Positions 8,950-17,961 are shown, counted from the stretch's first letter. The stretch is 64,000 bases of DNA from Noviherbaspirillum cavernae (GCF_003590875.1 NZ_QYUN01000002.1:1860001-1924000), one strand, 5' to 3'. Numbers and translations are program-made. The notes: a model not told the origin generated them from the letters alone.

Positions 8950-9704
8950 ACAATGCGCCGACCGTCTTCATCGTTGATGACGATCCCGCCATACTCAAGG
9001 CGTTGGAGCGGCTTCTGCGTGCGGAAGGCTACGAAACGCGTGACTTCCAGTCTGCCGAAGAGTTTCTCGCGGGACACGATCCTTCCATCCCCGGCTGCAT
9101 TGTTCTCGACATGATCATGCCGAATGTAAGCGGCCTCGCATTGCAGCAGGCATTGCGCGCATCGGGCTGCGATCGCTTCATCGTCTTCATGACCGGACTA
9201 AGCGATATCGCGGCCAGCGTACGGGCAATGAAAGATGGTGCAGTGGATTTTCTCAGCAAACCTTTTTCCGACAACATGTTTCTGGCGGCCGTCCGCGATG
9301 CGATCGCAAAGGATTGCATCGCACGGGAAATTTTCGCGGAACGGAAATCCATCCGGGATCGCATCGCAATGCTGACGCCGCGCGAGTATGAAGTATTGCA
9401 GCACATCATCTCCGGCCAGCTCAACAAGCAGATTGCCGCCGATCTCGGCACCGTGGAGAAAACCATCAAGGTGCACCGTGCGCGCGTCATGGAAAAAATG
9501 CAGGTGGCGTCCCTGGCCGAACTCGTTTGCGTGACCATGCGCATCGGATTGCCACATTCGGGCACCCGTACTCACCACGCCGGGATAGATACCACCGATT
9601 CTGCGATGGCATCCGTCAAGTTCGATTCCGGCATTCCTGGCACATATCCTTCCCTTGCACGGCGATTCGGCGACCGCATGCACCTTCGCGGCGATGCGAA
9701 ATAG
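8946..9704 (+). CDS. FixJ-like response regulator (REC + LuxR HTH)
   Basis: 252 residues. The receiver has the acidic pair VDDD, the phosphorylation site in IVLDMIMP, the Thr of MTG and the Lys of LSKPF. A LuxR-type HTH follows (LTPREYEVLQ to VEKTIKVHRARVMEKM). Its start overlaps the kinase stop, so the two form a translationally coupled pair. A C-terminal tail of about 55 residues beyond the HTH is unusual for FixJ proteins (about 205 residues) and carries no recognised domain. Target genes are not evident nearby. Confidence 0.92.
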   Translation: MNNAPTVFIVDDDPAILKALERLLRAEGYETRDFQSAEEFLAGHDPSIPGCIVLDMIMPNVSGLALQQALRASGCDRFIVFMTGLSDIAASVRAMKDGAVDFLSKPFSDNMFLAAVRDAIAKDCIAREIFAERKSIRDRIAMLTPREYEVLQHIISGQLNKQIAADLGTVEKTIKVHRARVMEKMQVASLAELVCVTMRIGLPHSGTRTHHAGIDTTDSAMASVKFDSGIPGTYPSLARRFGDRMHLRGDAK

Positions 9705-9735
9705 CGGTATATAGAACGTTTTGAAATCGAAACCT

Positions 9736-9765
9736 AATGAGGTCAATCGGGAGATTGGCCTCATT
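9736..9765. terminator. hairpin between the convergent FixJ-like and NHL genes
   Basis: A 12-bp stem (AATGAGGTCAAT with ATTGGCCTCATT, one G-T pair) and a 6-base loop lies 31 bases after the regulator stop and directly beyond the NHL-gene stop. It probably serves both strands; T-tracts are short. Confidence 0.65.
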
Positions 9766-9766
9766 T

Positions 9767-11008
9767 CTAATCCGAGCTCTCTATCTGGCGCGGAGCTCCG
9801 GCGATGGTAGTTACCTTGCCGTCATGCGTTACTCGCCGAATTGTGCCGTTTGCAGTATCCACCACGTATACGTTTCCATCCACACTGGCGGTGATCCCTC
9901 TGGGAAGGAAAAAATCTGCCTCTTGGCCGATTCCATCTGCACTTCCTTCATGATTCAAATCGTAAGGTTTGCCGGCAATCGTTTTCACCGTGCCGTCTGT
10001 AGTGATCCTTCTGACGACGCTGTGTGTGCCGCCTGATCTTCCCCCATTCACTGTGCTCTCGATAGCGAATATCGTCCCATCATTCGCAACGGTTATGTTA
10101 AGAAGAGGGATGAATGAGGCATTGCTACCTATTCCATCGACACTAATAAGTGCGCCATCTTTTCTGATTCCTCCGGCTATTAAAGTAGGTATTCCTGATC
10201 TTGAAAGCCTATGTATCCCATAAAAATCCCCTACGATGAGATCGCCTGCACTGTCTATTGCTAGACCACCGGATGAGGAGAGCCCGTTGGGTTCATTTAC
10301 AAGTCCTTTTTCTTGATAAAAGATGCTGACATTTCCATTTCTATCGATTCTTTTTATAGCGCTGTTTCCGCGGTCTGCGACATAGAGGCTCCCATCGGAA
10401 TCTATCGCAATATTTGCAATTTCCCTAAATCTGGCATTTGATCCCGGTCCGCTTGTATTGCCTTCCTCGTTCACGTCTCCCGCAACTGTCGTCACTAATC
10501 CTTCGGTAGACAATTTTCGGATCGCATTGCCATCGACGAAATAGAGGGTGCCATCCGCCGTCGCCGTGATGCTCTGCAGATTCGTAAAGCGTGCGCTTTC
10601 TATCGGACCGTCTGTCGTGCCGGCGACACCAACCGCTCCAGCAATCGTGGAGACTTTCATGTCGGGAGCGATTTTTCGTATCGTGTAGTTACCGGTGTCG
10701 GTAACGTAGAGATTGCCTTTGCTATCGGAAGTGATTCCCGTAGGCGAAGAGAAACGCGCCGTTGCGGCACGCGTCGGCGTGGATGTGTCCGGGTTTGTTG
10801 TACCAGTTGAAGTCGAGCCTCCAGTACCCGGAGAGTCCGGCGATGTGCCCCCTGTTTCGCCGGAGGTACTTGCCGTGGACGAGCTAGACGAGGGCTGGCC
10901 GGATGCACTGCTGCTTCCTCCGCCTCCACCGCATGCCGCCAACAGCAAGCCGAGTAACACCGGCACGAATGCGCGCATTCCCCACCCGTGGGTGAAGTGT
11001 TTGACCAT
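9767..11008 (-). CDS. NHL-repeat lipoprotein, copy 1
   Basis: 413 residues. The signal peptide has lipobox LLLAAC followed by five Gly, then a Ser/Thr/Gly/Pro-rich linker to about residue 85. The rest is made of NHL-type beta-propeller blades (repeated units such as SKGNLYVTDTGNYTIRKI and DGKVTTIAG), likely a six-bladed propeller on the outer or inner membrane surface. Such proteins bind ligands or proteins rather than catalyse a known reaction. The ATG at 11008 has GGGGAT upstream; a TTG at 11020 is also open. It is a clear paralogue of the gene at 11838-13067, sharing its promoter region as well. Confidence 0.88.
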   Translation of the reverse strand: MVKHFTHGWGMRAFVPVLLGLLLAACGGGGGSSSASGQPSSSSSTASTSGETGGTSPDSPGTGGSTSTGTTNPDTSTPTRAATARFSSPTGITSDSKGNLYVTDTGNYTIRKIAPDMKVSTIAGAVGVAGTTDGPIESARFTNLQSITATADGTLYFVDGNAIRKLSTEGLVTTVAGDVNEEGNTSGPGSNARFREIANIAIDSDGSLYVADRGNSAIKRIDRNGNVSIFYQEKGLVNEPNGLSSSGGLAIDSAGDLIVGDFYGIHRLSRSGIPTLIAGGIRKDGALISVDGIGSNASFIPLLNITVANDGTIFAIESTVNGGRSGGTHSVVRRITTDGTVKTIAGKPYDLNHEGSADGIGQEADFFLPRGITASVDGNVYVVDTANGTIRRVTHDGKVTTIAGAPRQIESSD

Positions 11009-11158
11009 ATCGATCCCCAATAGAAAGTTGTCGTCCTGAAGCGGTATGTAGAAAGACTACGGCGGGGACGTTCTCTCTTCGTGAGAATGGTCAATCTCCA
11101 ACTTGCGTTTTGCCAAAAGTCAGCACAGAGGGTAATCGGCGCTGCCGCAAAACGGCTT
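10930..11158. repeat. copy 1 of duplicated NHL upstream segment
   Basis: This segment (start of the NHL gene plus about 150 upstream bases) is nearly identical to 12989-13217 with a constant offset of 2059 bases. The far end encodes the last codons of a transposase (RRLPSVLTFGK) on the minus strand. It shows that gene, leader and transposase tail were duplicated together. Confidence 0.85.
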
Positions 11159-11650
11159 CGAGCGCGTTGTTATCGCCGTAAAAGCAATCGGCCACGATCG
11201 CCTTGAACGCAATGCCGGCCGCCTGTGCGCGCTCGACCAGGGACAAGGCGATTTGCGGCTTGGTCTGGAACGCAGGGTCTTGCGCGTGGTAACGGCGACG
11301 ATGCCGTTATCGATCTTGCCGACCGAACCGAGGTACTGGCGCGCGACATGGTCGGTGGCGCAGCCATCCTTGCGGTCGCCGGTGTCGTCGATGACGAGCA
11401 CGCCATCGGCGGTGGAGGCGGTCAGCGGATCGGCCCCGCGCAATTGCAACGTGCGTGCCGTGATCGCGTCGACCTCCCAGGTCGATTCGGGCAGAAAGAA
11501 TTGCAATGCTGCACAGGCGCGGCTTGTGCTTGGACCAGCGGTTCGGCGCCAGCAAGCGCGGTGAGCGTCTTGTGCCACCAGCAAAAGGCGAAGGCACAGC
11601 ACACCAGCGCCCAGTGGCGGCGAATGGCGCGGTCGTTTGCTTACGATTAT
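11090..11650 (-). pseudogene. scrambled remnant of an IS701-type transposase
   Basis: Read on the minus strand, 11650-11540 encodes a typical C-terminal motif of this family (RRHWALVCCAFAFCWW). It is followed, with a frame change, by an internal catalytic part (VLVIDDTGDRKDG, then VARQYLGSVGKIDNG) at about 11500-11290, and then by the end AVLRQRRLPSVLTFGK. The C-terminal motif therefore precedes the catalytic part, the reverse of an intact gene, and several frames are needed. The element is dead and internally rearranged. Family naming rests on remembered motifs. Confidence 0.7.
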
Positions 11651-11780
11651 TTACTATGGGCATGACAATATTCTGCTCGGCATGCCGTCGAACCCTGCTA
11701 ATGGGGCAATCGGAAATAAATTCCAGTGTATGTATGATGGGGTTGCGTGTCCGAAGCTCGACACATCTCCCCCTGACACT

Positions 11781-11809
11781 AAAAGGCGCCTGTTAAGTAG
11801 ACGCCTTTT
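11781..11809. terminator. bidirectional terminator after NHL copy 2
   Basis: Perfect 8-bp stem AAAAGGCG/CGCCTTTT with a 13-base loop. It lies 29 bases beyond the stop of the second NHL gene. The A/T ends give a T-run in both directions. Confidence 0.75.
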
Positions 11810-11837
11810 ATGTACATAGAGAAAAAATTAACGTTAG

Positions 11838-13067
11838 TTAGTCAGAGCTTCCTTGTTCGCGGGCTTTCCCGGCAATGGTCGTTACCATTCCATCTGGCGT
11901 AACCCGCCGAATCAATTCGTTGCTGTTGTCTGCAACATAGAGGTTGCCATCGATATTGGCGGTGATCCCCTCCGGATAAAAGAAGTTCGCAGTTCGCCCT
12001 TGTCCATCACTGCTCCCCGGAGAATTGAAGCAGTCATAAGGTTTTCCCGCAATTGTGGTAACAACACCGTTTTGATCGATCTTACGGACGACACTGTGAG
12101 TGCCACTGCACATAGGACCTTCCACTTGACTCTCGGTAATATAAAGAACCCCTACTTTATCTATCGTCATATTTCGTATATCGACGAGTACGGCATCAGA
12201 TCCGGTTCCATCGCGACTCATCGAGTTACCATCCTTTTTACCTCCAGCAAACAAACTCAGCTCTCCCCTCGGGCTCAACTTCCAAATGCCATACCAATCC
12301 CCTACGTACAAGTTGTCATGGCCATCAATTGTTAATCCGCTGAGCCCCCACATCGGCAATCGAGCATTAAGCACAGTGCTCACTGCGCCATCGGGAGTCA
12401 GCTTGCGGACCGCATCGTTGGCGGTAACATAAATCGTTCCATCTTTGCCGACCGCTAGATTGCCCAGAGTATTAAACCGGGCTGCACTGCCCACTGCATC
12501 GTCATACCCATATTCATTGACATTGCCTGCCAAGGTAGTAACCACGCCATCTGTGGATAGCGCCCGAATGGCGTACTGATCAACGACGTATAGCGTGCCG
12601 CTCGGCGAAACCGTAATGCTGCGCAAATCCGTGAACTGGGCGCTTGCGGCAGGACCATCAACATTGCCTTTCACTCCGACTGTTCCCGCAATCGTGCTGA
12701 CCTTGAGATTGGGTGTGATTTTGCGGATGACATAGTTTCCGCCATCGGCGACATATAAATTTCCTTGGCTATCGGAGGTGATGCCTCGAGGGGCGTAGAA
12801 GCGGGCAGTGGGGCTGGGCGTTGGCGTTGATGAACTCGGATCGGTTGTAGTTGTGCCAGGCGTAGTCGTTCCTCCTGTTCCAGTGCCGGGGGAGTCTGTC
12901 GATGTGCCGCCTGTTCCGCCGGAGGTGTTTGCGGTCGACGAGCTAGGCGATGGGTTGCCGGATGCACCGCCGCTTCCTCCACCGCCGCCGCACGCCGCCA
13001 ACAGCAAACCGAATAAGGCCGGTACGAATGCGCGCATTCCCCACGCGCGGGTGAAGTGTTTGACCAT
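11838..13067 (-). CDS. NHL-repeat lipoprotein, copy 2
   Basis: 409 residues, paralogue of copy 1 with the same order: signal peptide with lipobox LLLAAC, Gly run, Ser/Thr/Pro-rich linker, and about six NHL blades (SQGNLYVADGGNYVIRKI, DGVVTTLAG and similar). The N-terminal 30 residues and the upstream DNA are almost identical to copy 1, while the blades have diverged clearly. This suggests either an old duplication with later gene conversion of the 5' ends, or recombination at the repeats. Start chosen at 13067 by the GGGG Shine-Dalgarno-like stretch. Confidence 0.88.
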   Translation of the reverse strand: MVKHFTRAWGMRAFVPALFGLLLAACGGGGGSGGASGNPSPSSSTANTSGGTGGTSTDSPGTGTGGTTTPGTTTTDPSSSTPTPSPTARFYAPRGITSDSQGNLYVADGGNYVIRKITPNLKVSTIAGTVGVKGNVDGPAASAQFTDLRSITVSPSGTLYVVDQYAIRALSTDGVVTTLAGNVNEYGYDDAVGSAARFNTLGNLAVGKDGTIYVTANDAVRKLTPDGAVSTVLNARLPMWGLSGLTIDGHDNLYVGDWYGIWKLSPRGELSLFAGGKKDGNSMSRDGTGSDAVLVDIRNMTIDKVGVLYITESQVEGPMCSGTHSVVRKIDQNGVVTTIAGKPYDCFNSPGSSDGQGRTANFFYPEGITANIDGNLYVADNSNELIRRVTPDGMVTTIAGKAREQGSSD

Positions 13068-13217
13068 ATCCATCCCCAATAGAAAGTTGTCGTCCTGAAG
13101 CGGTATGTAGAAAGACTACGGCGGGGACGTTCTCTCTCCGTGAGAATGGTCAATCTCCAACTTGCGTTTTGCCAAAAGTCAGCACATAGGGTAATCGGCG
13201 CTGCCGCAAAGCGGCTT
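12989..13217. repeat. copy 2 of duplicated NHL upstream segment
   Basis: Partner of 10930-11158 at an offset of 2059 bases. It too ends with the transposase tail (RRLPYVLTFGK), but here the rest of the transposase is absent. Confidence 0.85.
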
Positions 13218-13298
13218 AACAAATTACCGATAGTCTGGCGACAAGCTGTTAGACCAAGGTCCAATTACGCATTGCGCGCCTGGCTTGTATAAGGTGGT

Positions 13299-13685
13299 AT
13301 GACATCCATACGCTCCACCGTGATTGCCGTCGTGGACGACGAGGTTTCTGTGCGCAAGGCGCTGCTGCGGCTGGTTCGCGCCGCGGGCCGCGATGCACGG
13401 ATGTTCGCCACTGCGCGGGAGTTCCTGGACACCTTGCCGTACTGCAGTTACGACTGCGTCGTTCTCGACCTGCACATGCCGGGCATGAGCGGATTCGACG
13501 TGCTGCGCGACCCGGCTTTCGTTGGCGTGCATATTCCTACCGTGATCATTTCCGCCGATGACGATTCGGATATTCGCGAGGAGTGCATCGATGCCGGTGT
13601 CTCCGACTTTCTTTGCAAACCGTTTGGCGACCAAGAGTTGCTCGATGCGATAGACACCGCAATGAGGAAGACTTTTCCGCTCTGA
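13299..13685 (+). CDS. single-domain response regulator (receiver only)
   Basis: 128 residues, a stand-alone receiver of the FixJ N-terminal type. It has the acidic pair VVDDE, the phospho-acceptor in VVLDLHMPGMSG, a Ser in the Thr position (IISADDD) and the Lys of LCKPF. There is no output domain, so it could act as a phosphate sink or an allosteric partner. AAGGTGG lies just before the ATG. The nearest kinase is the FixL-like one at 7708-8949, but partnership is only a guess. Confidence 0.88.
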   Translation: MTSIRSTVIAVVDDEVSVRKALLRLVRAAGRDARMFATAREFLDTLPYCSYDCVVLDLHMPGMSGFDVLRDPAFVGVHIPTVIISADDDSDIREECIDAGVSDFLCKPFGDQELLDAIDTAMRKTFPL

Positions 13686-13704
13686 TCGCATCATCAAAAG
13701 CAGG

Positions 13705-13743
13705 ACGGCCGCAAGGCAGCGATCAATGCTGCGTTGCGGCCGT
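13705..13743. terminator. strong hairpin between convergent genes
   Basis: A 10-bp perfect outer stem (ACGGCCGCAA/TTGCGGCCGT) continues into an inner GCAGC/GCTGC stem with a 7-base loop. It separates the receiver gene from the convergent FtsH-like gene and is T-rich on the plus-strand side. Confidence 0.7.
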
Positions 13744-13778
13744 TTGTCTCGGCAGAGGGGCGTCTCGAAAGGAGGGCG

Positions 13779-15707
13779 TCAGGCTGCCTTGGCGTAGTCT
13801 TGCGGCTCCGTCAAGTCAGCCAGCAAGGCAAACACTTCGTCCTTCGATAACACATAACGATCGAGCAATGTGCCTTTCAGCGCCACCATGATGTCCTTGT
13901 AACCCTTGATGGCGTCCAGCGTGCGGGTATACAGCTCGTCCGCCTTGCCCTCGACCTGCTTGACTGCCTCGTCGCGCGAACCATCGCCTTGCAGTTGCGT
14001 GTAATCGAGCTTGGAGCGCGAATACATCGACAGGCGGTTGACCATGAGGTCGAGCTTGGCCGTGACCTTCTGGATGTCGTTCTGGCTGCCGACCGAGATA
14101 CCGCGTGCGCCGTAGAACAGTTCTTCCGCCGCAACGCCGCCGTACAGCTGCATGATGTCCTGCTCCATCTCTTCCAGCGTCTGCAGCGACACGTCTTCAC
14201 CCGAAGAAAGAACATAGCCCAGCGCGCCGATCTTGGAGACCGATTCGGTGCTGATCTTGAGCAGATGCGATTTTTCCTTCACTTCCTCCCAGCTCATGCC
14301 TTGGCGCAGGTACGGATCGATCTGCATGAAGAAGTGGCCGAGTTCGTGCAATGCCACGCGTTCGCGCTGCTTGTCTTTTTCCGCAGTCGTGGCGCGGTCG
14401 GTCATGCCGATCGATGCGCGTTCGAATGCGCGGAACAGCACGTCCGTCGTGATCACGGTCTTTTCCTGAATCGCGATCATGCTGGCGCGATCGACCACGG
14501 TTTCCACCAGCGCCGGGCTGAGGTTGGCCGTAATGTCCGCCACATAGTCGAGGTTCATGTCCGACCAGTTCACGCAGCCTTGATCCTTCTTCGACAGGAA
14601 CACGTTCAGCAATTCGTGACGCTCCGATCGGTTCGGCAGACGGAAGTTGATCTTCACCGAGAAGCGGCGCAGCATCGCCTCGTCCATTTGCATGTTGACA
14701 TCATCGAAGTTGGACGCCACCACCCAGATGATGCCCGCACCTTCATCGCTCTTGATGCCGTCGAGCAGGCCGAGCAGCGTGTTGGCGGTGTCGTCATCCC
14801 ACTTCTTGTCGCCGCGTCCGCGCGGCATGAAGAGGCTCTGCGCTTCGTCGAGGAAGATGATGCAGCGGCCTTCCTTGCATGCCTTTTTGTAAATCGCATT
14901 GAGCGCCTTGGAACCGCCGCCGACAAAGCCCGACTCCAGACCCGAGCCGGATGCCTGGATCAGGGGAATGTCCAGCTTCTTGGCCAGATAGCCTGCCAGC
15001 TTGGTCTTGCCGGTGCCCGCCGGCCCGGTCAGCATGACATTGAACGGCTTGTCGATGTTGTGCGAACGATAAAGGCTGCGGTTGCGGATCATCTCTTCCA
15101 GGTGCGCGACTTCCTGCTTGATGTCCTCCATGCCGACCAGGTCGTCCATGCTGCCCTTCAGGCTGTCAGGCTTGATCACCGATGCGCTGGCGCCCGTCAT
15201 GCCGGGAATGCCTTTGCGCAAGGCAAAGAAGAGGAAAACCAGCAGCGCGATACCAATGGCGTTGCGCAGGAAGAAAGTGCCGGCCTCGGCAGCGAAGCCG
15301 GTTTTCGATTGTTCGTCTTCGAGGATCGCCGTGTTCGACGCCAGGAATTCTTCCTTGGCGATGGAGTAGGGGATCGCGTTCTTCAGCAGCACTTCACGCT
15401 CGAGATTGGCATGCGATGTGCTGGGCACTTTCACGACGTGAATCGTTTCATCGCTCCGGTACTTGTACACGTAACGCGGGAAATCCGACAAGGGATTGGC
15501 GAGCAGCAGGTATTCAAGCCGGCTCTTGTTGGCAGCCAGTGCGGTGATTTGCGAAATGTCCTGCGAGTGCACCACAGGCGCGGCCTTCGGCAATACCGTC
15601 GGCTTGTAGACGACCGCAGCAACCGCGCCGATCGCGATCAGCAGCAGGAACGCGACGCGCACGTAGATGTTCTTCGACGATTGATACACTTTTGAAAAGC
15701 TTGGCAT
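13779..15707 (-). CDS. divergent FtsH-like membrane AAA protease
   Basis: 642 residues. Two transmembrane segments (about 17-35 and 148-164) enclose a periplasmic domain of about 110 residues. The AAA module has Walker A GPAGTGKT (228-235), Walker B CIIFLDE (282-288) and the second region of homology ending in Arg-Arg (AMLRRFSVKI). The M41 peptidase motif is HELGH (454-458), with a likely third ligand in GSQNDIQ. It keeps the FtsH architecture but differs from housekeeping FtsH: DEAQ instead of DEID after Walker B, HELGH instead of HEAGH, and no FVG pore motif at the usual place (FVGGG is present after GLESG). It is probably a second, specialised FtsH paralogue. Confidence 0.85.
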   Translation of the reverse strand: MPSFSKVYQSSKNIYVRVAFLLLIAIGAVAAVVYKPTVLPKAAPVVHSQDISQITALAANKSRLEYLLLANPLSDFPRYVYKYRSDETIHVVKVPSTSHANLEREVLLKNAIPYSIAKEEFLASNTAILEDEQSKTGFAAEAGTFFLRNAIGIALLVFLFFALRKGIPGMTGASASVIKPDSLKGSMDDLVGMEDIKQEVAHLEEMIRNRSLYRSHNIDKPFNVMLTGPAGTGKTKLAGYLAKKLDIPLIQASGSGLESGFVGGGSKALNAIYKKACKEGRCIIFLDEAQSLFMPRGRGDKKWDDDTANTLLGLLDGIKSDEGAGIIWVVASNFDDVNMQMDEAMLRRFSVKINFRLPNRSERHELLNVFLSKKDQGCVNWSDMNLDYVADITANLSPALVETVVDRASMIAIQEKTVITTDVLFRAFERASIGMTDRATTAEKDKQRERVALHELGHFFMQIDPYLRQGMSWEEVKEKSHLLKISTESVSKIGALGYVLSSGEDVSLQTLEEMEQDIMQLYGGVAAEELFYGARGISVGSQNDIQKVTAKLDLMVNRLSMYSRSKLDYTQLQGDGSRDEAVKQVEGKADELYTRTLDAIKGYKDIMVALKGTLLDRYVLSKDEVFALLADLTEPQDYAKAA

Positions 15708-16068
15708 TGATCAGTCCTGTCAGAGAGGCTTGTCCGGATCGCACAATGCTGGAATCTGTGCTGCGGACAACGTTTCCGGTATTCATTCCTAGGACAGACT
15801 GCCTCGCTATTGGTTGCTTCGATTAAAGATTAAATTTCGCTTTTACGACGATATTTTTGGCGTTTCCTGACCAACTGGTAACGAAGATTGGTGCTTGAAC
15901 ATGCTTTGTTCCGCACTGCGGATCAAGCGAGCAGATTCAGGACCGCCCGTAAGGCTTCGTTCGATTCCAGCACGTGATAATCCGCTATCGCCCACGATAT
16001 TCGATTGCCAATTGCAGACCGTCGAATACGGTCATTGCAATCGCGACTGCGGTCCGCTCTTACTCCGC
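15708..16068. other. intergenic region between two minus-strand genes
   Basis: About 360 bases. An imperfect hairpin around 16012-16042 (TTGCA and ACCGT paired with ACGGT and TGCAA) lies just past the stop of the DUF4124-like gene and may terminate it. The remainder shows no gene. Confidence 0.4.
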
Positions 16069-16566
16069 TTACTTCAGGCGCTCATATTCTGTTCGCGCCC
16101 GATCCAGATCCAGTTCCGACAAATCGATCTCTTGCTGCAAGTCGCGAATGCGTTCCCAGTACGCCTCGTTCAAGCGGTTGAAGCGTCCCACAGTGCCTTG
16201 CCTTTCACCCGGACCGGGAACCAGACCGTGCATGTATGCATACCGCGCCGTTTGCATTCGCTGCGATGCTCTGCAGACATCGTTGTACGCCGCAGCAAGA
16301 CTGATGCTGCGCAGTACGGCAAGCCGATCCGCACGCGCCATGTCCTGCTCCAGCTTGCGTTTGGCAACACCTTGGGCCTCGGTTTCGGCGCGGCTCATGG
16401 GGGGCACGCGGACAATGCCCGCCTGCTTTCCGCCTCTCGGCGCGGTCTGCGAATACAAGGTCGAACCGTCGGGCATCTTGTATCGGTAGATGGTTGTCGC
16501 ATCGACGTGTGCCGAGATGCAGACCAGCAGTATGGAGAGAAGAAGGCGGGGAGTGCGGTCAGTCAT
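16069..16566 (-). CDS. DUF4124-like exported protein
   Basis: 165 residues with an N-terminal signal peptide, then IYRYKMPDGSTLYSQTAP, resembling the DUF4124 module found in many proteobacterial periplasmic proteins. The C-terminal half is Arg/Glu-rich and likely a coiled coil (LNEAYWERIRDLQQEI). The ATG at 16566 has GAAGGA upstream, which favours it over the start 36 bases further up. Function unknown. Confidence 0.75.
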   Translation of the reverse strand: MTDRTPRLLLSILLVCISAHVDATTIYRYKMPDGSTLYSQTAPRGGKQAGIVRVPPMSRAETEAQGVAKRKLEQDMARADRLAVLRSISLAAAYNDVCRASQRMQTARYAYMHGLVPGPGERQGTVGRFNRLNEAYWERIRDLQQEIDLSELDLDRARTEYERLK

Positions 16567-16872
16567 GGCAAGTCCTTCGCGGCACACGCGGTGCGGCAGC
16601 ATGGATTCCCCTTTTCCATTGCCGCAAGGCTTTGAATTTTTACAATGTTGTGCTTTCAGCTCGATAGCTTACTCGCGGCCGCGCATTGCGTTTTCGCCTT
16701 GTGCTGCGTCATTGATCCATGTCTAATTCCGCCGGAAAGCTTGTCTGCAGACTATGTTTACAGCACTATGCGAGGAGCATATTTTCGTGAGTGCAACAGA
16801 TCACGAATAATTGCTACGATTGCCGTAGAAAATTATCATTCAGCGCGGCGATCGCATACCCGGTTCAGACAC
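16567..16872. other. spacer upstream of pldA
   Basis: About 300 bases between divergent genes. Nothing beyond AT-richer DNA near 16740-16850, where the pldA promoter probably lies. The reading frame of pldA is open upstream but the residues there do not resemble the family. Confidence 0.4.
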
Positions 16873-17910
16873 ATGACATATCACCATCCACCCTATCCAC
16901 GATTGATCATTCTTTCCTTGTTGTTCAGCGGTTCCGCTTTCGCCGCGGATCAATCAGCTGCGTTCGCGGATTGCGCGCGCGTCGCCGAGAACAAGCTGCG
17001 GCTGGAATGCTATGACCGCCTTGCCGAGCGCGCAAGCGATGCACCGGCGGATGCCGCGAACGCAGCAGCGCCGGCTGCGGAAACTGCGATCGCGGAAGAG
17101 AAAAGACTGCAGGAAGAACCCTTCAGCCTCGTCAAGCATTGGGAATTGGACGACGCACACAAGCGCGGAACCTTCGCATTCCGTCCACACACGCCAAACT
17201 ACGTGCTGTTGGCTAACACCAGCCGCGATCCGAACGTCGCGCCTTTCGAGCCGCTCATCGCGCTTGATCCCGACAACCCGAAGGTTTCAAACACGGAACT
17301 TTCGTTCCAGCTCGGCTTCAAGGTCAAGGCACTGGAAAACGTGATCAACAAGAGCGATCTGTGGTTCGGGTACACACAGCGCAGTTTCTGGCAGGCATAC
17401 AACAGCGATGCGTCCAGCCCGTTCAGGGAAACCAACTATCAGCCCGAGGTGATGTTCGTCACGCCGCTCAATTTCGACTTGCTCGGGCTGCACACCCGCT
17501 TCGTCAATGTGGGACTGGTGCACCAATCCAATGGCCAGTCTGGGAGCCTGTCGCGCAGCTGGAACCGCGTCTATGTACAAGCCGGCTTCGAGCGCGGCGA
17601 CTTCAATGTGCTGGCGCGCGTCTGGCACCGCTTCCATGAAAATCAGAGCGAGGATGACAACCCGGATATCGTCGATTACATGGGACGCGGCGACCTCATC
17701 GCCAACTACCGCTGGCGCGGCCATGATTTTTCGGTTCTTGCCCGGCGCAACTTCGACACCGGCAAAGGCGCCGTGCAGCTGGGCTGGGGCTTCCCGCTGT
17801 CAGAGCAGCTGAAGGGCTATATCCAGTTCTTTTCAGGCTATGGCCAGTCGCTCATCGACTACAACAGTTATCAACAAAGCATCGGCCTTGGTTTCCTGAT
17901 CGACTTTTGA
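16873..17910 (+). CDS. pldA: outer-membrane phospholipase A1 (PldA)
   Basis: 345 residues from the ATG at 16873, with a signal peptide ending AFAADQ. The C-terminal two thirds form the OMPLA beta-barrel. The catalytic signature HQSNGQ (His and Ser) is followed by the Asn of SRSWNR, matching the Ser-His-Asn triad. The C-terminal residue is Phe, as usual for outer-membrane proteins. It hydrolyses misplaced phospholipids in the outer leaflet and is normally activated by dimerisation and calcium. The N-terminal Ala-rich spacer (about residues 50-75) is longer than in E. coli PldA. Confidence 0.93.
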   Translation: MTYHHPPYPRLIILSLLFSGSAFAADQSAAFADCARVAENKLRLECYDRLAERASDAPADAANAAAPAAETAIAEEKRLQEEPFSLVKHWELDDAHKRGTFAFRPHTPNYVLLANTSRDPNVAPFEPLIALDPDNPKVSNTELSFQLGFKVKALENVINKSDLWFGYTQRSFWQAYNSDASSPFRETNYQPEVMFVTPLNFDLLGLHTRFVNVGLVHQSNGQSGSLSRSWNRVYVQAGFERGDFNVLARVWHRFHENQSEDDNPDIVDYMGRGDLIANYRWRGHDFSVLARRNFDTGKGAVQLGWGFPLSEQLKGYIQFFSGYGQSLIDYNSYQQSIGLGFLIDF

Positions 17911-17961
17911 TGCGAATGGCAGTCAATGGAGTGAATGATTTTCGCTGTTTCTTTGGTCTAT

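Noticed and set aside
13989..15695. A plus-strand open frame of about 570 codons opposite the FtsH-like gene
   Set aside because: Shadow of the FtsH-like coding strand; the conserved AAA and zinc motifs are on the minus strand.
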